A DNA stretch of 64,000 nucleotides from Mycolicibacterium sp. lyk4-40-TYG-92 (GCF_030209435.1 NZ_JARVRX010000014.1:124001-188000); one strand, 5' to 3'. Positions 1-7,859 are shown, counted from the stretch's first letter. Program-made: numbers and translations. The notes: generated by a model not told the origin, from the sequence alone.

Positions 1-348
1 GGCGGTTCCGATGACGGCCAGCGGCTTGCCGGTGACGGCGCCGGCGCCATACGGGCGCGACAGCCAGTCGATCGCGTTCTTCAGGACGGCCGGAATGGTG
101 CCGTTGTACTCCGGGGTCACGGCCAGGATCGCGTCCGCGTCGCCCGCGATCTGACGCAGCGCGACGACTGCCGCCGGAACCGAGTCGTTGTCGATGTCTT
201 CGTTGTAGAACGGCAGGTCGGCCAGCCCGTCCGCCACGCGTACCGTCACGCCGTCAGGCGCCGATTCGACCGCCACCTCGGCGAGCTGGCGATTCAGCGA
301 GGCCGCGCGCAGGCTGCCGACCAGGACCAGGACCTTGGTATCTGCCAT
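1..348 (-). CDS. NAD(P)H-dependent FMN reductase (3' end outside window)
   Basis: The visible part is the first 116 residues of a flavodoxin-like NADPH-dependent FMN reductase/quinone reductase. It opens with MADTKVLVLVGSLRAAS, the usual beta strand followed by the phosphate-binding GSLR loop, and carries the family signature PEYNGTIPAVLKNAIDW near residues 80-96. Such enzymes bind FMN and use NAD(P)H to reduce flavins or quinones in the cytosol. The gene runs off the left edge, so its C-terminus is unknown. It is divergent from a TetR gene, with two inverted repeats between them, so control by that TetR protein is likely (inference). The pairing resembles Rv3054c/Rv3055 of M. tuberculosis. 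Confidence 0.85.
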   Translation of the reverse strand, partial: MADTKVLVLVGSLRAASLNRQLAEVAVESAPDGVTVRVADGLADLPFYNEDIDNDSVPAAVVALRQIAGDADAILAVTPEYNGTIPAVLKNAIDWLSRPYGAGAVTGKPLAVIGTA

Positions 349-376
349 TTTCTTTCCCCTAGCTTGTCTCTGTGGA

Positions 377-424
377 CGGTTCCGGCGAACCGATCCTCGC
401 ACGAATCAACCGGACTACGGTCCG
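377..424. promoter_or_regulatory. Two inverted repeats between reductase and TetR genes
   Basis: CGGTTC-cggc-GAACCG (377-392) and CGGAC-tacg-GTCCG (411-424) are perfect inverted repeats, each with a 4-nt centre, and their centres are 33 bp apart, about three helical turns. They sit in the shared upstream region of divergent genes, one encoding a TetR protein, so they are candidate operators. Binding is inferred only. Confidence 0.4.
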
Positions 425-453
425 ATTCATTCCGCCTGAGTTAAAGTTTTTTC

Positions 454-1086
454 ATGAGCGACGGGGTGGCGCAACTGCGGCCCACGAACCTGCCGATGGC
501 GAGTCTGCCGATGAGTCCGGCCGCGCCGGTCGAGCGCGGCGATGCGGCGCGCAACCGACTCCTCCTGCTCGAGGCCGCCCGCCGGCTCATCGCCGCGCGC
601 GGCTCGGACGCCGTCACCATGGACGACATCGCGGCCGAGGCCGGTGTCGGCAAAGGCACCCTGTTCCGCCGGTTCGGCAGCCGCTCGGGCCTGATGCTCG
701 TGCTCCTCGACGAGGACGAGCAAGTGGAGCAGAACGCCATGATGTTCGGCCCGCCGCCACTGGGTCCCGGCGCACCGCCGCTGGAACGACTGCTCGCCTA
801 CGGCCGCGACCGGCTGCAGTTTGCCTGGCAGCATCGCGCCCTGCTGTCCGACGCGGGGCGTGATCCACAGAGCCGTTTCGGGGCTGCTGCCGCCGTCCAC
901 CGCACCCACGTCCGGATGCTGCTGCATACCGCCGGCACCACAGGAGACCTGGACGCCCAGACCGATGCCCTCCTGGCGCTGCTCGACGCCGACTACGTCA
1001 GCCACCAGCTCGATGATCTGGGTCATAGCCTGCAGGCGCAGGGCGATGCCTGGGAAAGCGTGGCGCGCAAGCTTTGCGGGACCTGA
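454..1086 (+). CDS. TetR family transcriptional regulator
   Basis: A 210-residue TetR-type repressor. The N-terminal helix-turn-helix is clear around residues 30-75: RNRLLLLEAARRLIAARG followed by VTMDDIAAEAGVGKGTLFRRFGSR, with the typical GVGKGTLFRRFG recognition helix. The C-terminal ligand domain (about 80-210) has no recognisable specificity. The ATG at 454 begins a slightly long N-terminal tail, and ATGs at 496 and 511 are alternatives. The gene is divergent from an FMN reductase and its stop lies one base before the dinB2 start, so it may share a transcript with dinB2. It sits where Rv3055 sits next to dinP/dinB2 in M. tuberculosis. The inducer is unknown. Confidence 0.85.
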   Translation: MSDGVAQLRPTNLPMASLPMSPAAPVERGDAARNRLLLLEAARRLIAARGSDAVTMDDIAAEAGVGKGTLFRRFGSRSGLMLVLLDEDEQVEQNAMMFGPPPLGPGAPPLERLLAYGRDRLQFAWQHRALLSDAGRDPQSRFGAAAAVHRTHVRMLLHTAGTTGDLDAQTDALLALLDADYVSHQLDDLGHSLQAQGDAWESVARKLCGT

Positions 1087-1087
1087 C

Positions 1088-2122
1088 ATGACATGGGTAC
1101 TGCACGTCGACCTCGATCAGTTCCTCGCGTCCGTCGAATTGCGCCGTCATCCCGAGCTGGTCGGGCAACCCGTCATCGTCGGCGGCAGCGGCGACCCCAC
1201 CGAGCCCCGCAAGGTGGTCACCTGCGCTTCCTATGAGGCAAGGGACTTCGGTGTCCACGCCGGGATGCCACTGCGCACCGCCGCCCGTAAATGCCCCGAG
1301 GCCGTCTTCCTGCCCTCGGATGCGCCCGCCTACGACGAGGCCTCCGAACAGGTCATGGGCCTGTTGCGCGACCTCGGCCATCCGGTCGAGGTGTGGGGCT
1401 GGGACGAGGCGTATGTCGGTGCGGCCGTGGATGATCCGTTCGAGCTCGCCGAGAAGATTCGGGCCGTGATCGCTGCCGAGACCGGCCTGTCGTGCAGCGT
1501 CGGCATCAGCGACAACAAGCAGCGCGCCAAGGTCGCCACCGGATTCGGCAAGCCGGCCGGGGTTTTCGCGCTCACCGCCGAGAACTGGATGACGGTCATG
1601 GGCGAGCGGCCGGTCGACGCGCTCTGGGGCGTGGGCCCCAAGACCGCGAAAAAGCTTGCCGAACTGGACATCACCACCGTCGCGGAGTTGGCCCGCACCG
1701 ATGCCGAGCTGCTCACGTCGGCCTTCGGCCCGACCACCGGGTTGTGGATTCTGTTGCTCGCCAAGGGCGGCGGCGACAGCAACGTGACGGCCGAACCGTG
1801 GGTGCCGCGCTCGCGCAGTCATGTGGTGACCTTCCCGGAGGACCTGACCGACATCGCCGAGATGGAAGCCGCGGTCAGCGATCTGGCCCGACGGACCCTC
1901 GATGAGATCGTCGAGCAGGGCCGCGTCGTGACCCGGGTGTCCGTGACCCTACGCACCAAAACGTTCTTCACCCGCACCAAGATTCGCAAATTGCCGGCTG
2001 CCGGTACCGATCCGGAGACCATCACCCGGACCGCGATCGACCTGCTGCACGAATTCGAACTGGACCGGCCGGTGCGGCTACTCGGGGTGCGGCTGGAGTT
2101 GGAGATGCCCGCCAAGTGCTGA
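1088..2122 (+). CDS. dinB2: Y-family DNA polymerase IV, DinB2 type
   Basis: A 344-residue Y-family translesion polymerase. The palm motif HVDLDQFLASVE (residues 6-17) carries the first catalytic aspartates, and WGWDEAYVG (about 107-115) supplies the second acidic pair. The HhH region follows (ALWGVGPKTAKKLAEL), and the little-finger domain ends the protein. The steric-gate position after DQF is leucine rather than Phe/Tyr, the hallmark of mycobacterial DinB2, which is known to admit ribonucleotides. The frame stays open back to 821, but that extension is an out-of-frame reading of the TetR gene. ATG 1088 gives the family N-terminus and length. There is no C-terminal beta-clamp motif that I can see. 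Its stop overlaps the start of the next gene. Confidence 0.93.
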   Translation: MTWVLHVDLDQFLASVELRRHPELVGQPVIVGGSGDPTEPRKVVTCASYEARDFGVHAGMPLRTAARKCPEAVFLPSDAPAYDEASEQVMGLLRDLGHPVEVWGWDEAYVGAAVDDPFELAEKIRAVIAAETGLSCSVGISDNKQRAKVATGFGKPAGVFALTAENWMTVMGERPVDALWGVGPKTAKKLAELDITTVAELARTDAELLTSAFGPTTGLWILLLAKGGGDSNVTAEPWVPRSRSHVVTFPEDLTDIAEMEAAVSDLARRTLDEIVEQGRVVTRVSVTLRTKTFFTRTKIRKLPAAGTDPETITRTAIDLLHEFELDRPVRLLGVRLELEMPAKC

Positions 2123-3276
2123 CCACGATCGCCATCCGGGGCTACCGATCGCTGCGCGAGATCGTCCTGCCGCTGTCGGAGCTGACCGTGGTGACAGGGG
2201 CCAACGGCACCGGCAAGTCGTCGGTGTACCGGGCGCTGGGCCTACTGGCCGACTGCGGACGCGGCGAGGTCATCGGATCCCTGGCCCGCGAAGGCGGATT
2301 GCAGTCGGTGCTGTGGGCCGGCCCGGAGAACACCAGCGGCGCGCGCCGGACCGGCACCACCGAGGGCACCAGCCGGACCCGGCCCGTCTCACTCGAACTC
2401 GGCTTCGCGGCAACTGATTTCGGTTATTTCATCGATCTCGGGCTGCCGCAGGATCCAGGACACAACTCGATGTTCGGTCAGGACCCGGAGATCAAGCGGG
2501 AGACGGTGTTCGCCGGGCCGTCTCCCCGGCCCAGCAGCGCGCTGGTCCGTCGCACCCGAACCTACGCCGAAGTGGCCTCCGATTCGGGCCGCGGCTTCGA
2601 CGAGCTGACGCGCGCTCTGCCCAGCTACCGCAGCGTCCTGGCCGAATACGCCAATCCCGAGGCCCTGCCCGAGCTGGCCGCGGTGCGGGATCGGTTGCGC
2701 GACTGGCGCTTCTACGACGGCTTCCGCGTCGACCGGGATGCGCCGGCCCGCCGGCGCCAGGTGGGCACCCGGACCCCGGTGCTGAGCAACGACGGCAACG
2801 ACCTCGCCGCCGCAGTCCAGACCATCCTCGAAGCCGGGTTCGACGATTTGCCGCGAGCGGTCGGCGACGCGTTCGACGGCGCCGAGATATCGGTGAGCTC
2901 CGACGGCGGTCTGTTCGAACTGCAGCTGCACCAACGGGGCATGCTCCGTCCGCTGCGCTCGGCCGAATTGTCCGACGGCACATTGCGATTTCTGCTCTGG
3001 GGCGCCGCGCTGCTGTCGCCGCAGCCGCCGGCGCTCATGGTGCTCAACGAGCCGGAGACATCCCTGCATCCCGACCTGGTGGGCCCACTGGCGGACATGA
3101 TTGCCGCTGCCGCCCGCAAGACGCAGGTCGTCGTCGTCACCCACTCGGCACGGCTGCGGGAGCGGCTGGCCGCGTGCGACGCGAGCGAAGTCGAGCTCGT
3201 CAAGCAATGGGGCGAGACCCGGATCGACGGCCAGACCATGCTCAGTGTGCCGCCATGGGACTGGGGAAAGCGCTGA
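2116..3276 (+). CDS. AAA family ATPase (SMC/OLD-like), coupled to dinB2
   Basis: A 386-residue soluble ATPase of the AAA_21/RecF-OLD type. Walker A is GANGTGKSS (28-36), Walker B is LMVLNEPETSLHPDL (about 300-314), and the following VVVVTHSARL supplies the H-loop histidine. A short signature-like ELSDGTLRFL lies before Walker B, as in ABC/SMC ATPases. The GTG start at 2116 overlaps the dinB2 stop by 7 nt, so translation is probably coupled. No nuclease (TOPRIM) domain is visible, and the 40-60-residue insertion after Walker A is too short for a long coiled coil. Its role is unknown. The coupling suggests DNA repair or tolerance, but such ATPases also occur in phage-defence systems. Confidence 0.8.
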   Translation: MLTTIAIRGYRSLREIVLPLSELTVVTGANGTGKSSVYRALGLLADCGRGEVIGSLAREGGLQSVLWAGPENTSGARRTGTTEGTSRTRPVSLELGFAATDFGYFIDLGLPQDPGHNSMFGQDPEIKRETVFAGPSPRPSSALVRRTRTYAEVASDSGRGFDELTRALPSYRSVLAEYANPEALPELAAVRDRLRDWRFYDGFRVDRDAPARRRQVGTRTPVLSNDGNDLAAAVQTILEAGFDDLPRAVGDAFDGAEISVSSDGGLFELQLHQRGMLRPLRSAELSDGTLRFLLWGAALLSPQPPALMVLNEPETSLHPDLVGPLADMIAAAARKTQVVVVTHSARLRERLAACDASEVELVKQWGETRIDGQTMLSVPPWDWGKR

Positions 3277-3295
3277 AGCTCAGCAGTTTTGGGGT

Positions 3296-4153
3296 TCAGC
3301 TGCGCTTCGGCCGCAATGCGCGTGTGAACAGCACGTTCACCTGGCGCATCGCCACACTGTAGGGCCACCAGGCCAGCCGCTTGAACAGATACAGCGCCCG
3401 GATGTCGGGCGAGGTGTAGATCATGAACCGGTTCCTGGCCACCCCGGACAGCAGCTTGTCGGCGGCCTGCTCCGGTGACACCGCGTGGCCGGCGAACCGG
3501 GCAACCCAGCGCTGCACCTGCGGGTCGTCGCGATCCACACCCGCGATCTGAACCGTCTGCACCAGAGGCGTTTTCACGGCGCCGGGCACCACGACCGACA
3601 CTCCGATGCGGTGGCGTGCCAGGTCGAAGCGCAGTACCTCGCTGACCCCGCGCAGGCCGTACTTGCTGGCGCTGTAGGCGGCATGCCACGGCAGCGCGAC
3701 GATGCCCGCGGCCGACGAGACATTGGCCAGCCGACCGCCGCGGCCGGCGGCCACCATGGGCGGGACCATGGTTTCGATGACGTGGATCGGTCCCATGAGA
3801 TTGACGTCGACCATCGAGCGCCAGTGCTGATGGGTCAGCGTGCTGACGGTGCCCCAGGCTGAGATCCCGGCGATATTGAGCACCACGTCCATGGCCTCGT
3901 GCCGGCTGTGGATGTCGGCGGCGAAGGCCGCGACGGCGTCGTAGTCGGAGATGTCCAGGGCACGGTGTTCGGCCACCTCCCCGCCGAGCGCCCGGGCATC
4001 GGCCACGGTCTGGTCGAGGCCGGTGGCATCACGATCGGTCAGATAGAGGACCGCGCCCTGTTGAGCCAGCTTGAGCACCGTCGCCCGGCCGATACCGCTG
4101 GCCGCCCCCGTCACGAAACACCGCTTACCTGCGTAGCCGCTCCACCGCGTCAT
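3296..4153 (-). CDS. Short-chain dehydrogenase/reductase
   Basis: A classical SDR of 285 residues. The Rossmann motif is VTGAASGIGRA (about 14-24), followed by the strand-2 Asp (LTDRD). The catalytic SerTyrLys set appears as VSSAAG and YSASKYG, and the substrate side has NIAGIS. The protein is about 35 residues longer than core SDRs because of a basic C-terminal tail (RALRPKRS). It corresponds in position and length to Rv3057c of M. tuberculosis. It lies 9 nt downstream of a TetR gene on the same strand, so the two are probably cotranscribed and transcribed away from cyp136. The substrate is not predictable from sequence; a hydrophobic alcohol or ketone linked to the P450 is plausible. Confidence 0.87.
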   Translation of the reverse strand: MTRWSGYAGKRCFVTGAASGIGRATVLKLAQQGAVLYLTDRDATGLDQTVADARALGGEVAEHRALDISDYDAVAAFAADIHSRHEAMDVVLNIAGISAWGTVSTLTHQHWRSMVDVNLMGPIHVIETMVPPMVAAGRGGRLANVSSAAGIVALPWHAAYSASKYGLRGVSEVLRFDLARHRIGVSVVVPGAVKTPLVQTVQIAGVDRDDPQVQRWVARFAGHAVSPEQAADKLLSGVARNRFMIYTSPDIRALYLFKRLAWWPYSVAMRQVNVLFTRALRPKRS

Positions 4154-4162
4154 GGCCCGACC

Positions 4163-4795
4163 CTACACAGGCAGGTCTCCACCGCCCCATAACGCGCTGA
4201 GCCACAACCGCTCGACGATCTCCACGGCGCGTTGCGGGTCTCCGCCGCGTCCGATGAACGCGCTGTCGCGCGAGAGCGTGTATGCCGTTGTCGACACCAG
4301 GGTGCGGACCAGCGCCGGCAGGTCCTCTGAGATCGGGCGCCTGCCGGTGTCCTGCTGGACGAGGCCGACGATCTTGTCGATGACGCCGTCTTCGAAATCG
4401 GCCATCAGGTCGCGGATTTCGGCGTCTGTGTTCTGCGCGGCCGTACATGCCGCCATGATCGGGTCGTTGATGGCGTAGACCGCGGCCGCGCTGCCGACCA
4501 TCCGCTTGGCGAAGGACGCCGGCGACTCGTCGGGCTCGCGCGGCGCGAAGTTATGGGTGAGTGTGTCGAGCTCCTCCATGGCCTCGGAGACGATCCGGGC
4601 CAGGACGGAGTACTTCGAGTCGAAGTAGAAGTAGAAGCCTGACCGCGCGACCCCGGCGCGCGCACTGATGGTGCTCACGGACAGCTCGGCGAACGGCCGC
4701 TCCTCCAACAGTTCGCGGACCGCGTTGACGATGGCGTCGCGTTGCCTGTCGCCTCGGCTGCGGCCCTTGTCGGCCATCTCGACTTCAGCGCTCAT
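4163..4795 (-). CDS. TetR family regulator (EthR-like), divergent from cyp136
   Basis: A 210-residue TetR protein. The DNA-binding domain spans about residues 14-65 (RQRDAIVNAVRELLEERPF, then ISARAGVARSGFYFYFDSK); the SGFYFYF recognition helix resembles that of EthR-type regulators. The C-terminal domain is all-helical and should bind a hydrophobic ligand. It matches the position of Rv3058c. The start is ATG 4795; ATG 4777 (MADKGRS) is possible. A palindrome just upstream (4832-4849) between this gene and cyp136 is a likely operator, so the protein probably controls itself, the SDR and the P450 (inference). Confidence 0.85.
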   Translation of the reverse strand: MSAEVEMADKGRSRGDRQRDAIVNAVRELLEERPFAELSVSTISARAGVARSGFYFYFDSKYSVLARIVSEAMEELDTLTHNFAPREPDESPASFAKRMVGSAAAVYAINDPIMAACTAAQNTDAEIRDLMADFEDGVIDKIVGLVQQDTGRRPISEDLPALVRTLVSTTAYTLSRDSAFIGRGGDPQRAVEIVERLWLSALWGGGDLPV

Positions 4796-4831
4796 GGCGC
4801 CACGATGTCATCGCCGACACACCAATTCAAA

Positions 4832-4849
4832 ACTTGACACGCGTCAAGT
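4832..4849. promoter_or_regulatory. Palindromic operator candidate between TetR and cyp136
   Basis: ACTTGAC-acgc-GTCAAGT is a perfect 7+7 inverted repeat in the 126-bp divergent region. It has the form of mycobacterial TetR operators (TTGAC...GTCAA). A second short repeat, GGTGA-ctt-TCACC, lies at 4874-4886 before the P450 start. Confidence 0.5.
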
Positions 4850-4921
4850 ATGGCAGCCAAGATGACAAAAGGCGGTGACTTTCACCACAAACATGCCTCA
4901 AGAGCAGACAGGAATCCCTGG

Positions 4922-6403
4922 ATGGCGACTATCAGCACCCCGAACTACCTCCTCGATCAGGCCATGCGGCGCCTCAAGCCGACGCCGGTCACGGTGCCCG
5001 GCATGGGCATCATCGAGCAGCGGCTGCTCGCCACTGAGTGGGACCAGTTCGTCCTCGCCGAGCCGCCGGCAGGCAGCGGCCTCAAGCCGATCATGGGCGA
5101 CGCCGGACTGCCGATCATCGGCCACCTGATCGAGGTGTTCCGCGGCGGACCCGACTACGTCTTGTCGCTCTACCGCAAGCACGGCCCGCTGTACTACGCG
5201 CAGACGCCGGCGCTGTCACAGATCATGGCCCTCGGGCCGGATGCGACGCAGGCCGTGTTCTCCAACCGCAACAAGGATTTCTCGCAGCGCGCCTGGGATC
5301 CGGTGATCGGGCCGTTCTTCGAGGGCGGCCTCATGCTGCTCGATTTCGACGAGCACATGTTCCACCGCCGGATCATGCAGGAGGCATTCACCCGCTCGCG
5401 GCTGACGGGCTACGTGTCCCACATCGATTCCGTGGCGACCAAGGTGCTGGCCAACGACTGGGTGGCCGACGATCCCCGATTCCTGTTCCATCCGGCGGTC
5501 AAGGAGCTGACGCTCGACATCGCGTCCGAGGTGTTCATGGGACACCCCGCGGGGACCGACCACAAGCTCGTCACCACCATCAACCAGGCCTTCACCACCA
5601 CAACCCGCGCCGGTAACGCGATCATCCGTAAGCCGGTGCGCCCCTTCGCCTGGTGGCGTGGCGTCCAGGCCCGCAAGACGCTCGAGGACTACTTCTCGAG
5701 CTCCATCGCCGAGAAGCGCCGCTCTGAGGGCACCGACATGTTCAGCGTGCTCTGTCATGCGCAGGACGAAGACGGGCAGACCTTCACCGACGACCAGATC
5801 GTCGCGCACATGATCTTCCTGATGATGGCCGCGCACGACACCACGACGTCGACGCTCACGACCATGGCCTACCACCTGGCAGCCAACCCGCAGTGGCAGG
5901 ACAAACTCCGCGAGGAATCCGAGCGCATCGGTGACGCGCCCCTCGACATCGAGTCGCTGGAGAAGCTGGAAACCTATGACCTGGTGATCAACGAATCGCT
6001 GCGGTTGCAGACGCCGCTGGGCTTCAACTTCCGCCGCGCCGTCCGGGACACCGAGCTGTTGGGCTACTACATCCCGGCCGGCACCGATGTCGTCACCTGG
6101 CCCGGCATGAACCACCGCCTGTCCGAGCTGTGGACCGACCCCATGCGGTTCGACCCCGAACGGTTCGCCGAGCCGCGCAGCGAGCACAAGGCGCATCGCT
6201 ACGCCTTCGCCCCGTTCGGTGGCGGTGCCCACAAGTGCATCGGCATGGTCTTCGGGCAATTGGAGATCAAGACCGTGATGCACCGACTGCTGCGCCGGTA
6301 CCGCCTGGAGCTGACCCACCCGGGCTACGAGCCCTGGTACGACTACGGCGGCATGGCCGTGCCGGTCGACGGCATGCCGATCGTCTTGCGGCCCATTCGC
6401 TGA
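4922..6403 (+). CDS. cyp136: Cytochrome P450, CYP136 family
   Basis: A 493-residue bacterial P450. The oxygen-binding I-helix is MMAAHDTTTST (about 300-310), the K-helix ExxR is NESLRL (about 355), and the haem loop FAPFGGGAHKCIGM places the thiolate Cys near residue 439. The N-terminus MATISTPNYLLDQAMRR and the block GPFFEGGLMLLDFDEHMFHR match CYP136 of M. tuberculosis (Rv3059) as I remember it. The frame is open from 4850, but ATG 4922 gives the family start and is preceded by a weak AGGA. It needs ferredoxin and a reductase encoded elsewhere. Substrate unknown; the family is steroid/sterol-like in size. It is likely regulated by the divergent TetR. Confidence 0.92.
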   Translation: MATISTPNYLLDQAMRRLKPTPVTVPGMGIIEQRLLATEWDQFVLAEPPAGSGLKPIMGDAGLPIIGHLIEVFRGGPDYVLSLYRKHGPLYYAQTPALSQIMALGPDATQAVFSNRNKDFSQRAWDPVIGPFFEGGLMLLDFDEHMFHRRIMQEAFTRSRLTGYVSHIDSVATKVLANDWVADDPRFLFHPAVKELTLDIASEVFMGHPAGTDHKLVTTINQAFTTTTRAGNAIIRKPVRPFAWWRGVQARKTLEDYFSSSIAEKRRSEGTDMFSVLCHAQDEDGQTFTDDQIVAHMIFLMMAAHDTTTSTLTTMAYHLAANPQWQDKLREESERIGDAPLDIESLEKLETYDLVINESLRLQTPLGFNFRRAVRDTELLGYYIPAGTDVVTWPGMNHRLSELWTDPMRFDPERFAEPRSEHKAHRYAFAPFGGGAHKCIGMVFGQLEIKTVMHRLLRRYRLELTHPGYEPWYDYGGMAVPVDGMPIVLRPIR

Positions 6404-6421
6404 TCCCCAGCCGAAACGGGA

Positions 6422-6901
6422 CTAGGCGTGCAGCCGGTTGGCGCACGCGATCATCGCGCGCAGCGCCGACTGGACCGGGTCGCGGGCCCAGCCCATGGCC
6501 CACTCCGCGCGGACGCCGTCGCTGCCGTGGATGAAGGTCGCGATGCCGCCACCGACGGCGGGCAGTTGATGGAACTTGATCATCTCGACGGCCATGCCGC
6601 GCTCGTGCAGCATCGCGGTCAGGGCCGCGATCGGGCCGGTCGCGGCGGCTGTCGAGGTCGCGATGCGGTCTCCGACGGCGATGCTGGCGCGGTACCGGCG
6701 CGGTGCGGTGATGCCGCGGCGACGGTCGTCGTCGCCCGCAGCGCCCCAACTGCCCAGGCGGACCGGGCCACGCTGGTGTCCGTAGTGGTCGAGGAAGGTG
6801 TCGTGACACATCGTTTCGGCGTGTTCGCGCAGGTCACGAGGCAGCGGACGGTCAAACAGGTCCGCGAAACGCGTGGTGGAGATGGCGGTGGAGGTGAACA
6901 T
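6422..6901 (-). CDS. Stand-alone LeuA regulatory (allosteric/dimerisation) domain protein
   Basis: A 159-residue protein that resembles only the C-terminal part of 2-isopropylmalate synthase. PLPRDLREHAETM and GPVRL correspond to the linker subdomains of LeuA, TGPIAALTAMLHERG to the GNGP(I/L)AA motif of the regulatory domain, and the end WAMGWARDPVQSALRAMIACANR to the conserved WGVG...ASLRAVVSAVNR close (shown here with its own residues, in two parts). The catalytic TIM barrel is absent, so it cannot make isopropylmalate. It may sense leucine or a related acid, or partner an enzyme. A short leader ORF and two mutually exclusive hairpins lie directly upstream. No strong Shine-Dalgarno precedes the ATG. 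The end converges on cyp136. Confidence 0.72.
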   Translation of the reverse strand: MFTSTAISTTRFADLFDRPLPRDLREHAETMCHDTFLDHYGHQRGPVRLGSWGAAGDDDRRRGITAPRRYRASIAVGDRIATSTAAATGPIAALTAMLHERGMAVEMIKFHQLPAVGGGIATFIHGSDGVRAEWAMGWARDPVQSALRAMIACANRLHA

Positions 6902-6903
6902 GC

Positions 6904-7006
6904 GTCGGTCTTTTCTGCTCGAAAGGAGTGACCGACAGGTAGTAGCGTCCGACCCACAGCGAGGGGTCGGTCAGGATCAGACCCCGCTGTGGGTACTGGC
7001 TACTAC
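6904..7006 (-). promoter_or_regulatory. Attenuator-like leader RNA upstream of LeuA-domain gene
   Basis: Reading the minus strand, a long hairpin forms from 6999-7006 with 6939-6946 (8 bp), 6986-6994 with 6952-6960 (9 bp) and 6980-6985 with 6963-6968 (6 bp), loop 6969-6979. Downstream, GTCGGTC (6936-6930) can pair with GACCGAC at 6910-6904, ending 2 nt before the start codon, or with an identical GACCGAC at 6972-6966 that is partly buried in the long hairpin. These pairings exclude each other, as in amino-acid attenuators. There is no U-tract, so translational control is more likely than termination (inference). Confidence 0.6.
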
Positions 7007-7021
7007 GAGCATGTGAAGCAT
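6977..7021 (-). CDS. Leader peptide MLHMLVVASTHSGV
   Basis: A 14-codon ORF whose codons 6-14 lie within the ascending arm of the long hairpin and whose TGA falls in its loop. It has two leucines and three valines, two of them adjacent, which fits branched-chain control, but the enrichment is modest. A ribosome translating it would melt the hairpin and free the 6972-6966 segment for the alternative pairing. A second in-frame ATG (codon 4) could also serve. No Shine-Dalgarno is visible, consistent with leaderless initiation. Confidence 0.5.
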   Translation of the reverse strand: MLHMLVVASTHSGV

Positions 7022-7029
7022 GGTCGCCG

Positions 7030-7035
7030 AGGTTA
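7030..7035 (-). promoter_or_regulatory. -10 element TAACCT for the leader transcript
   Basis: TAACCT fits the mycobacterial TANNNT -10 consensus and ends 8 nt before the leader ATG, so transcription would start at or within two bases of that ATG. Confidence 0.4.
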
Positions 7036-7055
7036 GTCCGCGACCGTGCTCTGGG

Positions 7056-7859
7056 TCAAGGCGATTTCACCGCCGGATTGAGCAGCCACAGGAACGGCCG
7101 GTGGCTGAGGCGCCCGTCCCGGTGCAGCGGCATGCTGTCCCGCGCCGCGGAATACCAGGCGGCGCGGCTGACACCGGTGAAGTCCAATTGCCGCCCGCAC
7201 CGGCCGGCGAGCGCGTGCAGCAGCAGCATGCCGGTGCGTCCGTTGCCTTCCCGGAACGGGTGAATCTGGTTGTACCGGGCGTACAGGCGCGCCAGCTCCC
7301 AGGCCAGCCTCGGGTTGTCGAGCTCTGTCCCGGTGTCCGCCAAACCCGTTGCGGAGGACTGGACTTCCGCCAACCCGGCGGCGACATCGACCTGCCAGGT
7401 GAACGCCGAGTCACCGCGGCGGATGTCGACGGTACGCAACTCCCCCGCCCACTCGTACACGTCACCGAACAGCTCCCGGTGCAGGGCGCGGATGTCGATC
7501 TCCGCCTCCGCCGCGGATTGCCGGCAGTGCCACAGCACCATGCGGCCCGCCGTCACCTGAAATTCCACTGCCGCCAGATCCGGTCCGTGCTGAATCCCGA
7601 ACTTGTTGCGCAGCACCGATGTTCCGGGGATCAGATACGGCGCCCGGCGCCGCAGCAGCCGGCGACGGGCAGGCGCCGGTGGGTACTCGTCCCGGCACCG
7701 TGCGAGGTAGTCGTCGAAATCCAGTGTGCCGGAGGCCAGTGCACCCAGCTCGACGATGTGGGCGGGCTGGGGCTCCCAGCCTTCGATGCGCTGGGCGGCC
7801 AGGGTCTGGTGAACTGCGTGCTGTGCCGCGAGAGCGGTCACGCTGGCCTGTGCCACCAT
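7056..7859 (-). CDS. Fic domain protein with N-terminal VbhA-like segment
   Basis: A 267-residue Fic protein. The catalytic loop is HPFREGNGRT (200-209), with the His and Glu needed for nucleotidyl transfer, but the second arginine of HxFx(D/E)GNGRxxR is Met211. Residues 15-60 look like a VbhA-type antitoxin fused in cis: the helix LAAQRIEGW keeps the inhibitory Glu26-Gly27, but the usual Ser/Thr four residues earlier is Ala22. Fic enzymes usually AMPylate protein targets. The ATG (7859-7857) overlaps the stop of the preceding gene by one base (TGATG), so the pair is translationally coupled. The frame continues upstream to 8003, but that part is antisense-quality sequence within the neighbour. 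Confidence 0.82.
   Translation of the reverse strand: MVAQASVTALAAQHAVHQTLAAQRIEGWEPQPAHIVELGALASGTLDFDDYLARCRDEYPPAPARRRLLRRRAPYLIPGTSVLRNKFGIQHGPDLAAVEFQVTAGRMVLWHCRQSAAEAEIDIRALHRELFGDVYEWAGELRTVDIRRGDSAFTWQVDVAAGLAEVQSSATGLADTGTELDNPRLAWELARLYARYNQIHPFREGNGRTGMLLLHALAGRCGRQLDFTGVSRAAWYSAARDSMPLHRDGRLSHRPFLWLLNPAVKSP

Noticed and set aside
377..392. LexA/SOS box before dinB2
   Set aside because: The inverted repeat CGGTTC-cggc-GAACCG does not match the mycobacterial SOS box TCGAAC-N4-GTTCGA.
821..1087. N-terminal extension of dinB2
   Set aside because: It overlaps the TetR coding region in another frame; ATG 1088 yields the normal DinB2 start.
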